From Candidatus Iainarchaeum sp. (lineage in GTDB: Archaea; Iainarchaeota; Iainarchaeia; JAGGVJ01), in NCBI GenBank assembly GCA_021158055.1, contig JAGGVJ010000040.1:1-64000 (forward strand): DNA of 64,000 nucleotides, in the 5' to 3' direction. This document shows positions 13,915 through 21,609 of this stretch, piece after piece; positions within the stretch are counted from its first letter, which is position 1, and every line of letters starts with the position of its first letter. The notes under the pieces were generated by a model. It did no database searches. It was not told the DNA's origin and was given only the letters and a program-made list of their open reading frames with translations. Position numbers and translations under genes: made by a program.

Positions 13915-15395
13915 TCTTCCTCACCCTGCCGCAAGTCAAATTTTACATTTTTTTCCATTAGAATTTTTTCCACATTTTCTGAATTTTCCTCTGTAGAAAT
14001 TTCCACAGTCAGACCAAGGCTTTTTACAAGACCGCAGTTCGGCCCTTCAGGCGTCTCCACGCAGCAGATTCTTCCCCAGTAAGTTGCGTGAAGGTCTCTT
14101 GCCTCGTAGTTGGGGCGGTTTTTTGAAAGCGGTGATGTAACACGCCTTAAATGTGATATTGTCGCAAAATTGTTTGAGCGCTCAAGAATTTGCGAAACCC
14201 CGTTTCGCTTGTTTGTCCACTGCCCTGTGCTCATTGCAATCCTGATTCGCTCTGTCAGCGCGTCGGGACGCACAAGGGTTTTTATGTTCTTGAGTTGTCT
14301 GCTTCTTGCAGACGCTCTTTCAACCTGAAACTTGACGTCTTTTTTGAACGTGTTGAAAGCTGTTCTGAAAAGGTCATCCATGAGTTCCCCTGCCATCTTA
14401 AGCCTCTTATTTGCATAGTGGTCCTTGTCATCTTCTTTTCTTTTGCCGCAGTCAAGGTCTATTGCTTTTTCTATCATGCGGACAATGAAAAACGCTTTTT
14501 TTATCCTGTCTGATTTTTCACCGCCGATGTGGGGGAGCAAGTACTTGTCAATTAAATCCTGTGCCCTTTGCATCCTGTAATCCTGCGGCTGCCCCGGTGC
14601 CGCCCATTTTCCGATGTGGTCGATTGCCTCATCAACTGTCTGGGGGATAACCCCCTCAAGATTCAAGAGCACGTCGTTGACGTAAACTTTGTCGTTTTTG
14701 AACGCGTTGAGAATATCCTGGTCGGATTCTATTCCAAGCGCTCTTATGAGTACAAACGGATTGAGGTTTTTGGGGCTGAGCGGGAAAGAAATCCTGAATG
14801 TTCCTGTTTTCCTTTTTTCAATGTAAATTTTTGTGCGGTAACCCTGCCTGACAGAAATCGCTTTTGCAGTGATTACTCCGCTTGCCTGCCTGTCGACCAT
14901 TACCCTGTTCGGGGCGAGTTCTTCCTGCATGACAAGAACTTTTTCGTTTCCGTTGATAATAAAATATCCGCCTGAATCGTCCGGGTCTTCTTTTGCATCT
15001 ATGATTTCTTCGCGTGTTTTTCCGTGGAGGTGGCACAAATTTGATTTGATCATGACCGGGAGTTCTCCGATGTATACTTTTACCGGTTCAATTTCTTCTC
15101 CTTCCTGAACAGGGGTCATTTCAAGAAATACGGGTGCGGTATATGACCTGCTCCTTATCCTTGCCTCCATGGGAGTTATGTCTCTTTTTGAACCGTCTGC
15201 TTCAAAAGTCCTTGGTTTTTCCAGGCTGATCCTGCCCATTTTAACCACGTAGTTGTCAATGTTCGGTTCAATCAGGTTTGACTCGTCAACAACTCTTTGC
15301 AGTTTTTTGCTGATGAACTGGTTGTATGAATCCAGATGAAACTGGACAATTTCTCTTGCGTCAAAAAATGACTCAAGCAATGGTTTAGTGTTCAT
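13911..15395 (-). CDS. rpoB2: DNA-directed RNA polymerase subunit B'' (split B, N-terminal part)
   Basis: N-terminal part of the second-largest subunit, 494 residues. It has the lobe and protrusion regions with GGYFIINGNEKVLV-type motif near residue 145 and RDLHATYWGRICCVETPEGPNCGLVKSL near the end, just before the break point, which is the usual position of the natural B split. The start is ATG 15395 (MNTKPLLESFFDAREIV) with GGTGGGG upstream; a GTG three codons earlier is an alternative. It directly follows rpoH. Confidence 0.96.
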   Translation of the reverse strand: MNTKPLLESFFDAREIVQFHLDSYNQFISKKLQRVVDESNLIEPNIDNYVVKMGRISLEKPRTFEADGSKRDITPMEARIRSRSYTAPVFLEMTPVQEGEEIEPVKVYIGELPVMIKSNLCHLHGKTREEIIDAKEDPDDSGGYFIINGNEKVLVMQEELAPNRVMVDRQASGVITAKAISVRQGYRTKIYIEKRKTGTFRISFPLSPKNLNPFVLIRALGIESDQDILNAFKNDKVYVNDVLLNLEGVIPQTVDEAIDHIGKWAAPGQPQDYRMQRAQDLIDKYLLPHIGGEKSDRIKKAFFIVRMIEKAIDLDCGKRKEDDKDHYANKRLKMAGELMDDLFRTAFNTFKKDVKFQVERASARSRQLKNIKTLVRPDALTERIRIAMSTGQWTNKRNGVSQILERSNNFATISHLRRVTSPLSKNRPNYEARDLHATYWGRICCVETPEGPNCGLVKSLGLTVEISTEENSENVEKILMEKNVKFDLRQGEEE

Positions 15396-15422
15396 TAACC
15401 CCACCCTCTAGTGTAATTTATC

Positions 15423-15662
15423 TTATCTGGCAACTCGCCTATAATAAACAGACTCGCCGGCTGTAATGCTTTTGCGAGTTATCCTGAGAACCTGTCCTTC
15501 TTCAGTATCCAATGCCACAACTACCGGGTCATTGAGTTTTATCAACGGAAACTGTTCTTTTTTTATCCCGAATTCTTTCAAAAGAGATTCGACTTCTTCT
15601 TCACTTAAAATTTCGTGTTTCGGTACTAAAACATGGTTTAAAAGGTCTTCTGCAGTTTCCAC
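15423..15662 (-). CDS. rpoH: DNA-directed RNA polymerase subunit H
   Basis: A 79-residue homologue of eukaryotic Rpb5's C-terminal domain. It contains NHVLVPKHEILSEEE and ends SVYYRRVAR, both characteristic of archaeal RpoH, which binds the jaw of RNA polymerase near downstream DNA. The start codon is GTG at 15662, chosen because GGAGG stands at ideal spacing just upstream. It is the promoter-proximal gene of the 14-kb minus-strand operon. A T/A-rich stretch with TTTTTTTAAAA near 15738-15748 could be the TATA box. Confidence 0.95.
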   Translation of the reverse strand: METAEDLLNHVLVPKHEILSEEEVESLLKEFGIKKEQFPLIKLNDPVVVALDTEEGQVLRITRKSITAGESVYYRRVAR

Positions 15663-15939
15663 GGAATTTCCTCCAAAAAAAGACTAACATTGCAAATGCA
15701 TGTCACAAAACTGCGCACTGTATACTCCGGCACGCGTTTTTAAAAAAATGGTTCAACAAATTAAGAACGTACTAACAATACATTTATTATAATATTTATT
15801 CATTTCGGTAAATGACTAAACCATCTCTACAAACACTCGGATAATACACCGGAAAACTTTTTTGAACAAGTTTACAGTTTTTAGCCTGCATTTTCACATC
15901 TGTCTGCCTTTATGCTGTATTGCAACTCTTTCTGGTTGC

Positions 15940-16023
15940 CTTGTAATTCTTTTAGTTTGTCTTGTAATTCTTTTAGTTTGTCTTGTAATTCTTTTAGTTT
16001 GTCTTGTAATTCTTTTGGATTGC
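15940..16023. repeat. 21-bp tandem repeat, four copies
   Basis: Four head-to-tail copies of a 21-bp unit beginning CTTGTAATTCTTTTAG at 15940, 15961, 15982 and 16003, the last with three changes. A degenerate fifth copy may precede it from about 15919. The 400-bp spacer between rpoH and tRNA-Asp holds only this array and the presumed promoter of the rpoH operon. An open frame across it on the plus strand reads LVILLVC repeats and is not considered a gene. Confidence 0.9.
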
Positions 16024-16061
16024 CTTGAACAAATTGCCATTTCGGAACTTTGCTAAAATAC

Positions 16062-16175
16062 TGGCGCCCCGGTCGGGATTTGAACCCGAGTCACAAGCTT
16101 ACTGCCTGTAATTGAGCCGACAGGCGTATGCAACCAAAATGGTTTTTGCATCCTGGGCCACTAGACTACCGGGGC
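16062..16175 (-). tRNA. tRNA-Asp(GUC) with two introns
   Basis: Minus-strand tRNA with encoded CCA (16062-16064), discriminator G and acceptor GCCCCGG/CCGGGGC. The anticodon arm can be built only by removing two segments: intron 1 at 16126-16145 (20 nt, position 29/30) and intron 2 at 16100-16117 (18 nt, position 37/38). The spliced arm CAAGC-CTGTCGA-GCTTG gives anticodon GUC, which fits G73 of tRNA-Asp. Segment lengths then give a normal 76-nt molecule, which supports the interpretation. Splice points rest on base pairing only. Confidence 0.88.
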
Positions 16176-16469
16176 ATTTAAAACAACAAAATTTCAATAT
16201 CAAAAAACCTTAAAAAACTAATTGCAAGCTCAAATTAAAAGTTGAACATTCCAGTTATCCTAAAATTAATTTGTTCAAATCTAATTCGTTCAAATCAAAT
16301 GTTATTAAATTGTTAAAAAAATTTAATTACATTTACTACCCTTAATTCAATGTCGTTAAATTTATTTAAACCTATTCTTGAAAAATTCACCCGCAAGTTA
16401 ATTCGAGCTCTTTACCCGCAAGTTAGTTTGATTAACTTAATTACTCTTGTTTAGATGATGTTTGAATAA

Positions 16470-16892
16470 TCACTTTCTTTTGTTTAAAAATTCTTTTATG
16501 TCAACAACAACTTTTTTTACCCTTAAAACCATATCAAGCACGTTTTTTTTGTTTTTTTCAAAGTCCCTGCAAAGCTTTTCTTTCTCTTCTTTTGGAAAAG
16601 CTGTTTTTTTGCCTGAAAGCACTTGCGCGTTTATGATGACTTTTGCCTGGGCAAAATTAAAGCAAAACTCGTCAAGATTTATTTTTTGAGTGTCGCAGTC
16701 AAAGTTGAGTTCAAAAAGATACTTGTTTATTTCAAGTGAAACGTGCGAACCCATCTCTTCATGATAACCTTCAACAATCTCCGTTGCACTTGCAAGAAGT
16801 TCTTTCAACTCATTTCCTGCGTTGTGGCCAAAGCCAAACTCTTCAAAAACTGCTTTTTCAACCTTTTCACTTATGTTCAGTTTATCGCTCAT
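16470..16892 (-). CDS. Hypothetical protein, 140 residues
   Basis: A soluble, predominantly helical and charged protein (MSDKLNISEKVEKAVFEEFG at the start, lysine-rich C-terminus ending EFLNKRK) that I do not recognise. There is no signal peptide or membrane segment. The start is placed at the ATG at 16892; the frame opens seven codons earlier at a GTG, but GGGAGAAGG lies just before this ATG. It stands alone between tRNA-Asp and tRNA-Gln, all on the minus strand. The 290-bp spacer downstream (16176-16469) is AT-rich with a direct repeat of ACCCGCAAGTTA and nothing else recognisable. Confidence 0.7.
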   Translation of the reverse strand: MSDKLNISEKVEKAVFEEFGFGHNAGNELKELLASATEIVEGYHEEMGSHVSLEINKYLFELNFDCDTQKINLDEFCFNFAQAKVIINAQVLSGKKTAFPKEEKEKLCRDFEKNKKNVLDMVLRVKKVVVDIKEFLNKRK

Positions 16893-16949
16893 GAAACCCT
16901 TCTCCCAAAACACAGTTTATCAAAACAAAACATTGCATATCAAAAAACA

Positions 16950-17053
16950 TGGTAGCCCCGGAGAGATTCGAACTCCCGCCACCAGCTCCAAAGGCTGGCA
17001 TACTTTTGTGGGTCAATGCAGATGCATTTGGCTGGCCACTATACTACGGGGCT
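16950..17053 (-). tRNA. tRNA-Gln(UUG) with an intron in the D loop
   Basis: Minus-strand tRNA with encoded CCA (16950-16952), acceptor AGCCCCG/CGGGGCT and discriminator A. The anticodon arm CCAGC-CTTTGGA-GCTGG is uninterrupted and gives UUG. The D arm instead contains an extra 28 nt (about 17005-17032) holding the perfect hairpin AATGCA-TC-TGCATT. Removing it leaves a 76-nt tRNA with D stem GTA/TAT. D-loop introns are rare, non-canonical positions known from a few archaea. The exact boundaries may slide by a base or two. Confidence 0.9.
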
Positions 17054-17201
17054 TTAAAAATTGTGTCCTTATATCTGAAATCTCTTATATATTATACAAT
17101 TAAAGTAATTAATAACATATCTATTACAACAACCCAAATTAACCAAACCAACCACCCCCAAACCAGGCCAACGCAAAATCAACACACTTAAAATATCTCA
17201 A

Positions 17202-18521
17202 ATGAATATATCTAACATGGTCAATCAACCCGAAGTCAACCTGCCTGAAAAAGAGCAGCTTAAAGAACTTGTGAAAAAATACGGTTCGCCTCTTTTTGTT
17301 GTAAGCGAAGCAAAAATCATTTCCCAGTATTCAAAATTAAAGCGCGAGTTTTGCGCCCTTTACCCGAACACAAAAATCGCGTACGCTTACAAGGCAAATT
17401 ACCTTCCTGCAATATGCGACCTGATAAACCGCGAAGGCGGCCTGGCCGAAGTCATCTGCGGGTTTGAATACCAGATAGCAAAAATAGTGGGGGTCAAGGG
17501 AAGCGACACTGTCATAAACGGACCATACAAACCAACAGAAGAACTGGAAGACGCCATAGAGTGCAACTGCATGATTAACGTTGACAATTTTGACGAGCTG
17601 AAACGAATCAACGAAATCGGCCTCAAAAAAAACAAGCAAGTCAACATCGGGATAAGAATCAACACAAAAATCTGGCACCTTCTCTGGAACCAGTTCGGGT
17701 TCAACATCGAATCAGGCGAAGCGTTTAAAGTCGCCGAAACCATTCAGGATGACTTTTCAAACCTGAACTTAACAGGAATACACATTCACATCGGCACAAG
17801 TTTAACAGACGCCGGACTATATGAAAAATCTGTTCTGGCAGTTATTTCCTTTATAAAAAAACTTGAAGGCGAACTGAAAATTGAAATAGAATACATTGAT
17901 TTGGGCGGGGGGTTCTCTTCAAAGGGAACCTGCCCCGCAGACAAATCCCTTGAAGAATGGAGCGTTCCAAAAACAGAAGACTATGCAAAAAAAATATGCG
18001 GCCCGTTAAACAAATTTCCCGGGGATAAAAAACCGTTGTTGATACTTGAACCCGGGCAGTACATGGTTGACGAAGCAGTGGTCCTGATTTCATCAGTTGT
18101 CGCGGTAAAAAACATTTTCGGGATCAGGTCACTGTTCTTGGATGCGGGAATAAACATTTTGCCTTCTGCGCTTTACAGAAAACACCTGGTAAAACCGTTA
18201 ACAGCAAGCCAAAGCAGCGAAGAGCAAGAAAAAGAAATCACTGACATTTACGGCCCTCTTTGCATGAGCATCGACCTGCTGGAAACAGGAGTGATGCTGC
18301 CAAAACTGCAGGCGGGGGACTTGCTGGTGATTCACAACGCCGGGGCTTACGAGATGTCAAGGTCGACCCAGTTCACAAGACCACGGCCGGCAGTCGTCAG
18401 TGTGGACAAAAACGGAAAAATACGGCTGGTTAAAAAACGAGAGACCATAAAAGAAATCCTTGCATTGGACAATCTGAAACCAAATGACCCGGGGAAAAAT
18501 ACTTTTTGTGATGAACAATGA
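17202..18521 (+). CDS. PLP-dependent decarboxylase, fold type III (diaminopimelate decarboxylase-like)
   Basis: A 439-residue enzyme of the Orn/DAP/Arg decarboxylase 2 family: alpha/beta barrel then beta domain. The PLP lysine is in YAYKANY (K64); HIHIGTS (about residue 193), DLGGGFS, EPGQ (about 284) and GPLCMSID (about 350) are the usual active-site blocks. In diaminopimelate decarboxylase EPGQ is normally EPGR and GPLCMSID is normally a CESxD block, so lysine synthesis is not certain. Its stop overlaps the ATP-grasp gene by four bases, so the two work together. Related decarboxylase/ATP-grasp pairs act on carrier-bound amino acids in some antibiotic pathways, but no carrier protein is visible here. 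ATG 17217 is an alternative start, about 26 bp after TTAAAATA (leaderless). Confidence 0.85.
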   Translation: MNISNMVNQPEVNLPEKEQLKELVKKYGSPLFVVSEAKIISQYSKLKREFCALYPNTKIAYAYKANYLPAICDLINREGGLAEVICGFEYQIAKIVGVKGSDTVINGPYKPTEELEDAIECNCMINVDNFDELKRINEIGLKKNKQVNIGIRINTKIWHLLWNQFGFNIESGEAFKVAETIQDDFSNLNLTGIHIHIGTSLTDAGLYEKSVLAVISFIKKLEGELKIEIEYIDLGGGFSSKGTCPADKSLEEWSVPKTEDYAKKICGPLNKFPGDKKPLLILEPGQYMVDEAVVLISSVVAVKNIFGIRSLFLDAGINILPSALYRKHLVKPLTASQSSEEQEKEITDIYGPLCMSIDLLETGVMLPKLQAGDLLVIHNAGAYEMSRSTQFTRPRPAVVSVDKNGKIRLVKKRETIKEILALDNLKPNDPGKNTFCDEQ

Positions 18522-19567
18522 CAAGCCAGATCTGCGTCGGAGTCACCGGAATCAAAGTGACAACAAGCCCTCAAACCGGTTTCGGTGTGGCAAGAAGCCT
18601 CAAGGAATCCGGGCACGGTGTTGTTGGAATTTGCGAAACAGCTTTGACTTCCGCCATCTGCGCACCGTATTTTGACAGCGTTTACGCGCTTGATTCAATT
18701 TATTCAGAAGACATTGACGGTTTCATAAAAAAAATAACAAAAATACAAAAAGAAACAAACCTGAAAGTTTTTATTCCGTGTTCCGACAGCGAAATTTATT
18801 TTTTTGAAAAATACAAAAAAAGGCTGCTTGAAAACAACATCAAGACATTGCTCCCGTCACTTGAAAGCTTAAAAAAAACATCAAAACTGTTCCTGCACAA
18901 ATTGTCAAAACACGGTTTAAACGTGCCGAAAACAATAATTGCGTCTTCAGAAGATGACTTGGAAAAAGTAACAAACGAACTTGATTTTCCGGTTGTCTGC
19001 AAGGGAATTTTAAAAGACAGCTATATCGCAAGAGACAAAATTGACCTTCTTATTTATTTCAGGAAAATCAATGACATGCTTCACGGGGGAAAAGGAAGAA
19101 TCATTTTCCAGGAGCATATCAAAGGCGATTTTTACTGTTCAACAGGCGTTGCCAACCGCAACAGCGAGCTTGTCAGGTGCCTGAACATGAAAAAGCTCGG
19201 GATTGACATCAACGGTTCAACCTGGGCTGGAATGACTATCAAAAAAGACACTTTAACTAAAATATCGGAAAAAATGGTTAAAGCAGTCAACTGGGTCGGC
19301 CCATTTGAACTGGAGTTCATAAAAGACAATGACGGCAAGTACTGGTTATTTGAAATAAACCCGCGCCTGCCGGCGTACATTTACCTTGCGACTGTTTCCG
19401 GGCAAAACCTGCCCAAAGCAATTGTTGATCTTGCGCTTGAAAAAAACGTGAAGCAAGATTTCTCTTTCAAAAAAGACCTGGTTTTTACCAGATTGAGTGA
19501 AGAAGTCGTTTATCCAAAAGAATATCTTGACAGTTTGGATAACGGCAAGCTTCCGCAGTTCCAATGA
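18518..19567 (+). CDS. ATP-grasp ligase (carbamoyl-phosphate-synthase-like)
   Basis: A 349-residue ATP-grasp protein. An N-terminal Rossmann-like domain (CVGVTGIKVTTSPQTGFGVA) is followed by the ATP-grasp core with FPVVCKGI (nucleotide-binding lysine), FQEHIKGDFYC and the metal-binding EINPRLPAYIYLA near residue 285. The family joins a carboxylate to an amine or thiol through an acyl phosphate. It overlaps the upstream PLP decarboxylase by four bases (ATGA), suggesting one pathway, possibly production of a decarboxylated amino acid attached to another molecule. The substrate cannot be told from sequence. It is convergent with a possible 45-residue reading frame downstream. Confidence 0.88.
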   Translation: MTSQICVGVTGIKVTTSPQTGFGVARSLKESGHGVVGICETALTSAICAPYFDSVYALDSIYSEDIDGFIKKITKIQKETNLKVFIPCSDSEIYFFEKYKKRLLENNIKTLLPSLESLKKTSKLFLHKLSKHGLNVPKTIIASSEDDLEKVTNELDFPVVCKGILKDSYIARDKIDLLIYFRKINDMLHGGKGRIIFQEHIKGDFYCSTGVANRNSELVRCLNMKKLGIDINGSTWAGMTIKKDTLTKISEKMVKAVNWVGPFELEFIKDNDGKYWLFEINPRLPAYIYLATVSGQNLPKAIVDLALEKNVKQDFSFKKDLVFTRLSEEVVYPKEYLDSLDNGKLPQFQ

Positions 19568-19582
19568 AACAAAACAAAAAAA

Positions 19583-19720
19583 CTATTCAGAAGTTTCAAA
19601 AAGCAATTCTTCTGCAACTGTTTTTTTGCACTCGCTTTGCGTGTTTTTAATATAACTCGGCAATTTTCTGATTATGCTTTTTCCAATTGCAATTTCCATT
19701 AATATTTCATCACTTTTCAT
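19583..19720 (-). CDS. Possible small protein, 45 residues
   Basis: A 45-codon open frame (starts MKSDEILMEIAIGKS, ends LLFETSE) in the 377-bp gap between the ATP-grasp gene and tRNA-Tyr, preceded by GGTGG five bases before the ATG. It is acidic and helical, with no known motif. Coding is uncertain: support is only the ribosome-binding site and sensible codon use. It is not recognisably a carrier protein (no Ser in a DSL motif). The rest of the gap (19721-19944) shows nothing else. Confidence 0.35.
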   Translation of the reverse strand: MKSDEILMEIAIGKSIIRKLPSYIKNTQSECKKTVAEELLFETSE

Positions 19721-19944
19721 ATCAACCACCACACTTCAGTGAACAATTGTTCACCTGCAGCCGCCGGTCCGCAAAAGAAACAACAACCGCAAACCCAAGC
19801 ATAACAATTATTGCATAATTGTCATTAATAAATGTAACTTCCGCAGTGTTTGTTTAAGGTGCATGACATTGGTGTTGTTTAACACGCATGACATTAATTA
19901 TCACCAAATCAGACAGGGAAAATCCAAACTGTTCAAAAAAGAGG

Positions 19945-20049
19945 TCGGAAGGGAGGGAGTCGAACCCTCAACCGCTCGGTTTTTGTTTTATGCGCGTTTG
20001 TTCGCGCGTCGATCTACAGCCGAGTGCTCTTCCATTGAGCTACCTTCCG
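19945..20049 (-). tRNA. tRNA-Tyr(GUA) with canonical intron, no encoded CCA
   Basis: Minus strand, acceptor CGGAAGG/CCTTCCG. The C1-G72 pair and A73 are archaeal tyrosine identity elements. Anticodon loop CTGTAG-A gives GUA with a 33-nt intron at 37/38 (19981-20013) that contains a GCGCG/CGCGC hairpin. After the discriminator the sequence is CCTC, so the CCA end must be added post-transcriptionally, unlike the other seven tRNAs in the window. Confidence 0.95.
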
Positions 20050-20084
20050 AAAAACAAAATTAAGTGTTTTTAAAGTCCTTTTTC

Positions 20085-20196
20085 TGGTGGGGCCACGGAG
20101 ATTTGAACTCCGGTTACGGGCTGTTTTGCTTAAACGAACCTTTTGATTCGTTTTGTCCCAAAGCCCGAGTGATAGACCAAACTACACTATGGCCCC
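20085..20196 (-). tRNA. tRNA-Pro(UGG) with canonical intron
   Basis: Minus strand, CCA encoded at 20085-20087, acceptor GGGGCCA/TGGCCCC, discriminator A. Anticodon stem CGGGC/GCCCG with loop TTTGGG-A gives UGG. A 34-nt intron at 37/38 (20123-20156) carries an AACGAA/TTCGTT hairpin. It lies 35 bp upstream, in transcription terms, of tRNA-Tyr, so the two may be cotranscribed. Confidence 0.95.
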
Positions 20197-20289
20197 TTTA
20201 AAAATCATTTCCAGAAAAATCCACTGCTTGCTGTTATTAATACTGCAAAACTGCCTAAAAGAGTTTACTGTAACTTTTATTATTGACCA

Positions 20290-20415
20290 TTTGAAGTTTA
20301 AAATTATTCCTTTGCAGTTTAAAATTATTCCTTTGCAGTTTAAAATTATTCCTTTGCAGTTTAAAATTATTCCTTTGCAGTTTAAAATTATTCCTTTGCA
20401 GTTTAAAATTATCCT
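20290..20415. repeat. 21-bp tandem repeat, six copies
   Basis: Six perfect or near-perfect copies of a 21-bp unit (TTTGCAGTTTAAAATTATTCC) from 20290 to 20415; the first has one change (GAAG for GCAG) and the last ends ATCCT. It lies directly downstream of the minus-strand hypothetical gene ending at 20443 and upstream of tRNA-Pro. There are no spacers. Function is unknown. Confidence 0.92.
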
Positions 20416-20442
20416 CTTCAATCCCGCTCACTTTTTAACTGC

Positions 20443-20934
20443 TCACTTCTTTTTTCTTGACCCGTACCTGCCTGATTTTTTGACAAGAACTTCAAGCTTG
20501 TTGTAATCAATCCTGACTTTTGTTTTTTCAAGCGCCCGCCTGACCGCGTATGTCTTGCAGACTTCTTTGAGCGTGTTAATGTCTTTTTTTTCCATTTCAA
20601 GCCCAAAAGTAAGCTCGTTTATGACTTTTCCCACTTTCGGGCCCTGCGCTGAAGAAAGCGCTTTCGCAATTTCCTCTGAAGTGAACCTTCCTTTGTCTTC
20701 CGGAATCATTTCATTGATTTCCGCGTCAATTTTTGAGGTGTCAACAAGTTTTGCAATGGATTCGCTTGTTTTTCTGTCAAAGCTGTCTGAAACGCTTGCG
20801 AAAAACCTTATGATATCGAGCGGTTCCGTATTTTCATCACAAGTTATTTTCTTTACCGCAACCCAGTCACCGTATTTTGCAAGAAACTGGATGCTGTCCT
20901 TTTGTTCTTTTTGTTTCAAGTCACTGTCTGGCAA
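20443..20934 (-). CDS. Hypothetical protein, 163 residues (TTG start)
   Basis: An unrecognised soluble protein. The central part (IRFFASVSDSFDRKTSESIAK) is helical, and the C-terminal third (KKDINTLKEVCKTYAVRRAL, then RIDYNKLEVLVKKSGRYG) is basic and ends in RKKK, which suggests nucleic-acid or ribosome contact, though this is only inference. The start is TTG at 20934, with GGAGGG upstream at good spacing; the next in-frame methionine is about 70 codons in, too late to be plausible. It ends beside the 21-bp repeat array. Confidence 0.75.
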   Translation of the reverse strand: MPDSDLKQKEQKDSIQFLAKYGDWVAVKKITCDENTEPLDIIRFFASVSDSFDRKTSESIAKLVDTSKIDAEINEMIPEDKGRFTSEEIAKALSSAQGPKVGKVINELTFGLEMEKKDINTLKEVCKTYAVRRALEKTKVRIDYNKLEVLVKKSGRYGSRKKK

Positions 20935-21093
20935 AAATATCCCTCCAAAACCAATGGCAAAATTAACACTAAAAAATGCATTGCACTAAAAATATGTCAC
21001 AAAACTGCACTAAAAAAATATATTACAAAACTAAGTTGCTCCACATTAAAAAGACATACTCAAAAAACACTTAATGCCTTGAAAAAAACCATT

Positions 21094-21196
21094 TGGAGCC
21101 CCCTGCGAGATTTGAACTCGCGACCTACTGATTACAAGTTACGACCAAAAGCAGTTGGCTTTTGTCAGTCGCTCTGGCCAGCTGAGCTAAGGGGGC
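21094..21196 (-). tRNA. tRNA-Thr(UGU) with a non-canonical anticodon-loop intron
   Basis: Minus strand, CCA encoded, acceptor GCCCCCT/AGGGGGC, discriminator T as in archaeal threonine tRNAs. The anticodon stem ACTGA/TCAGT encloses loop CTTGTAA (anticodon UGU) only after removal of 26 nt (about 21138-21163) that lie before the anticodon, at position 31/32 or 32/33 instead of 37/38. The intron contains the AAAAGC/GCTTTT hairpin. The acceptor and T arms are identical to those of the tRNA-Thr(GGU) at 32.6 kb. Confidence 0.92.
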
Positions 21197-21368
21197 AAAC
21201 AAAACAGACAATGCAGTATTCGCTGAAAAAATCAATAAACAACTTCAGTAAATAAATAATTACAAAATAAAAATGTAATCATTAAATGGATTTTATTGTT
21301 TAAAATCATTGCTGATTACCTGCAAAGCTAAACTTTTTTATTTAAAACATGCATTATTATTGCTGTTG

Positions 21369-21376
21369 CTTTAAAC
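21369..21376 (+). promoter_or_regulatory. Candidate TATA box of tRNA-Met
   Basis: CTTTAAAC centred about 28 bp before the first base of tRNA-Met, the expected archaeal TATA distance for a transcript beginning at or near the mature 5' end. A T-rich TTTTTTATTTAAAA is present about 45 bp farther upstream as an alternative. Confidence 0.4.
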
Positions 21377-21400
21377 GTGCCAAAAAAACACTTTATTGAA

Positions 21401-21565
21401 GCCGGGGTAGCTCAGTTGGTTAGAGTGCTAGACTCATAAGTTTCATTCTTATGAGTGATGACCTTCAACACACGCTCGCTTGATTGCGGGTGTCTTGCGG
21501 GAATGACAAAAAAGATGCACTGGGAAATCTAGATGTCGAGGGTTCAAGCCCCTCCCCCGGCACCA
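21401..21565 (+). tRNA. tRNA-Met(CAU), elongator type, with an 88-nt intron
   Basis: Plus strand, acceptor GCCGGGG/CCCCGGC, discriminator A, CCA at 21563-21565. Anticodon stem CTAGA/TCTAG with loop CTCATA-A gives CAU. G1-C72 argues against an initiator; an isoleucine CAU tRNA that needs agmatidine cannot be excluded. The intron (about 21439-21526, position 37/38) is the longest here. Its start, CTTATGAG (21448-21455), is perfectly complementary to CTCATAAG covering the anticodon loop (21433-21440), so the unspliced RNA forms an 8-bp hairpin. A second hairpin (ACACGC...GCGGGTGT) follows. The 21610 gene begins 45 bp downstream and may be cotranscribed. Confidence 0.94.
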
Positions 21566-21609
21566 GCAATGCTGGTAATACAAATGCCTGTAAAGCACAG
21601 GGGTTAAAA

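Noticed and set aside
15862-16056. Plus-strand frame reading LVILLVC repeats
   Set aside because: It is only the 21-bp repeat translated; no ribosome-binding site and it runs towards the tRNA-Asp.
21439-21526. Box C/D guide RNA inside the tRNA-Met intron
   Set aside because: GTGATGA at 21455-21461 matches box C, but no CTGA box D follows within the intron.
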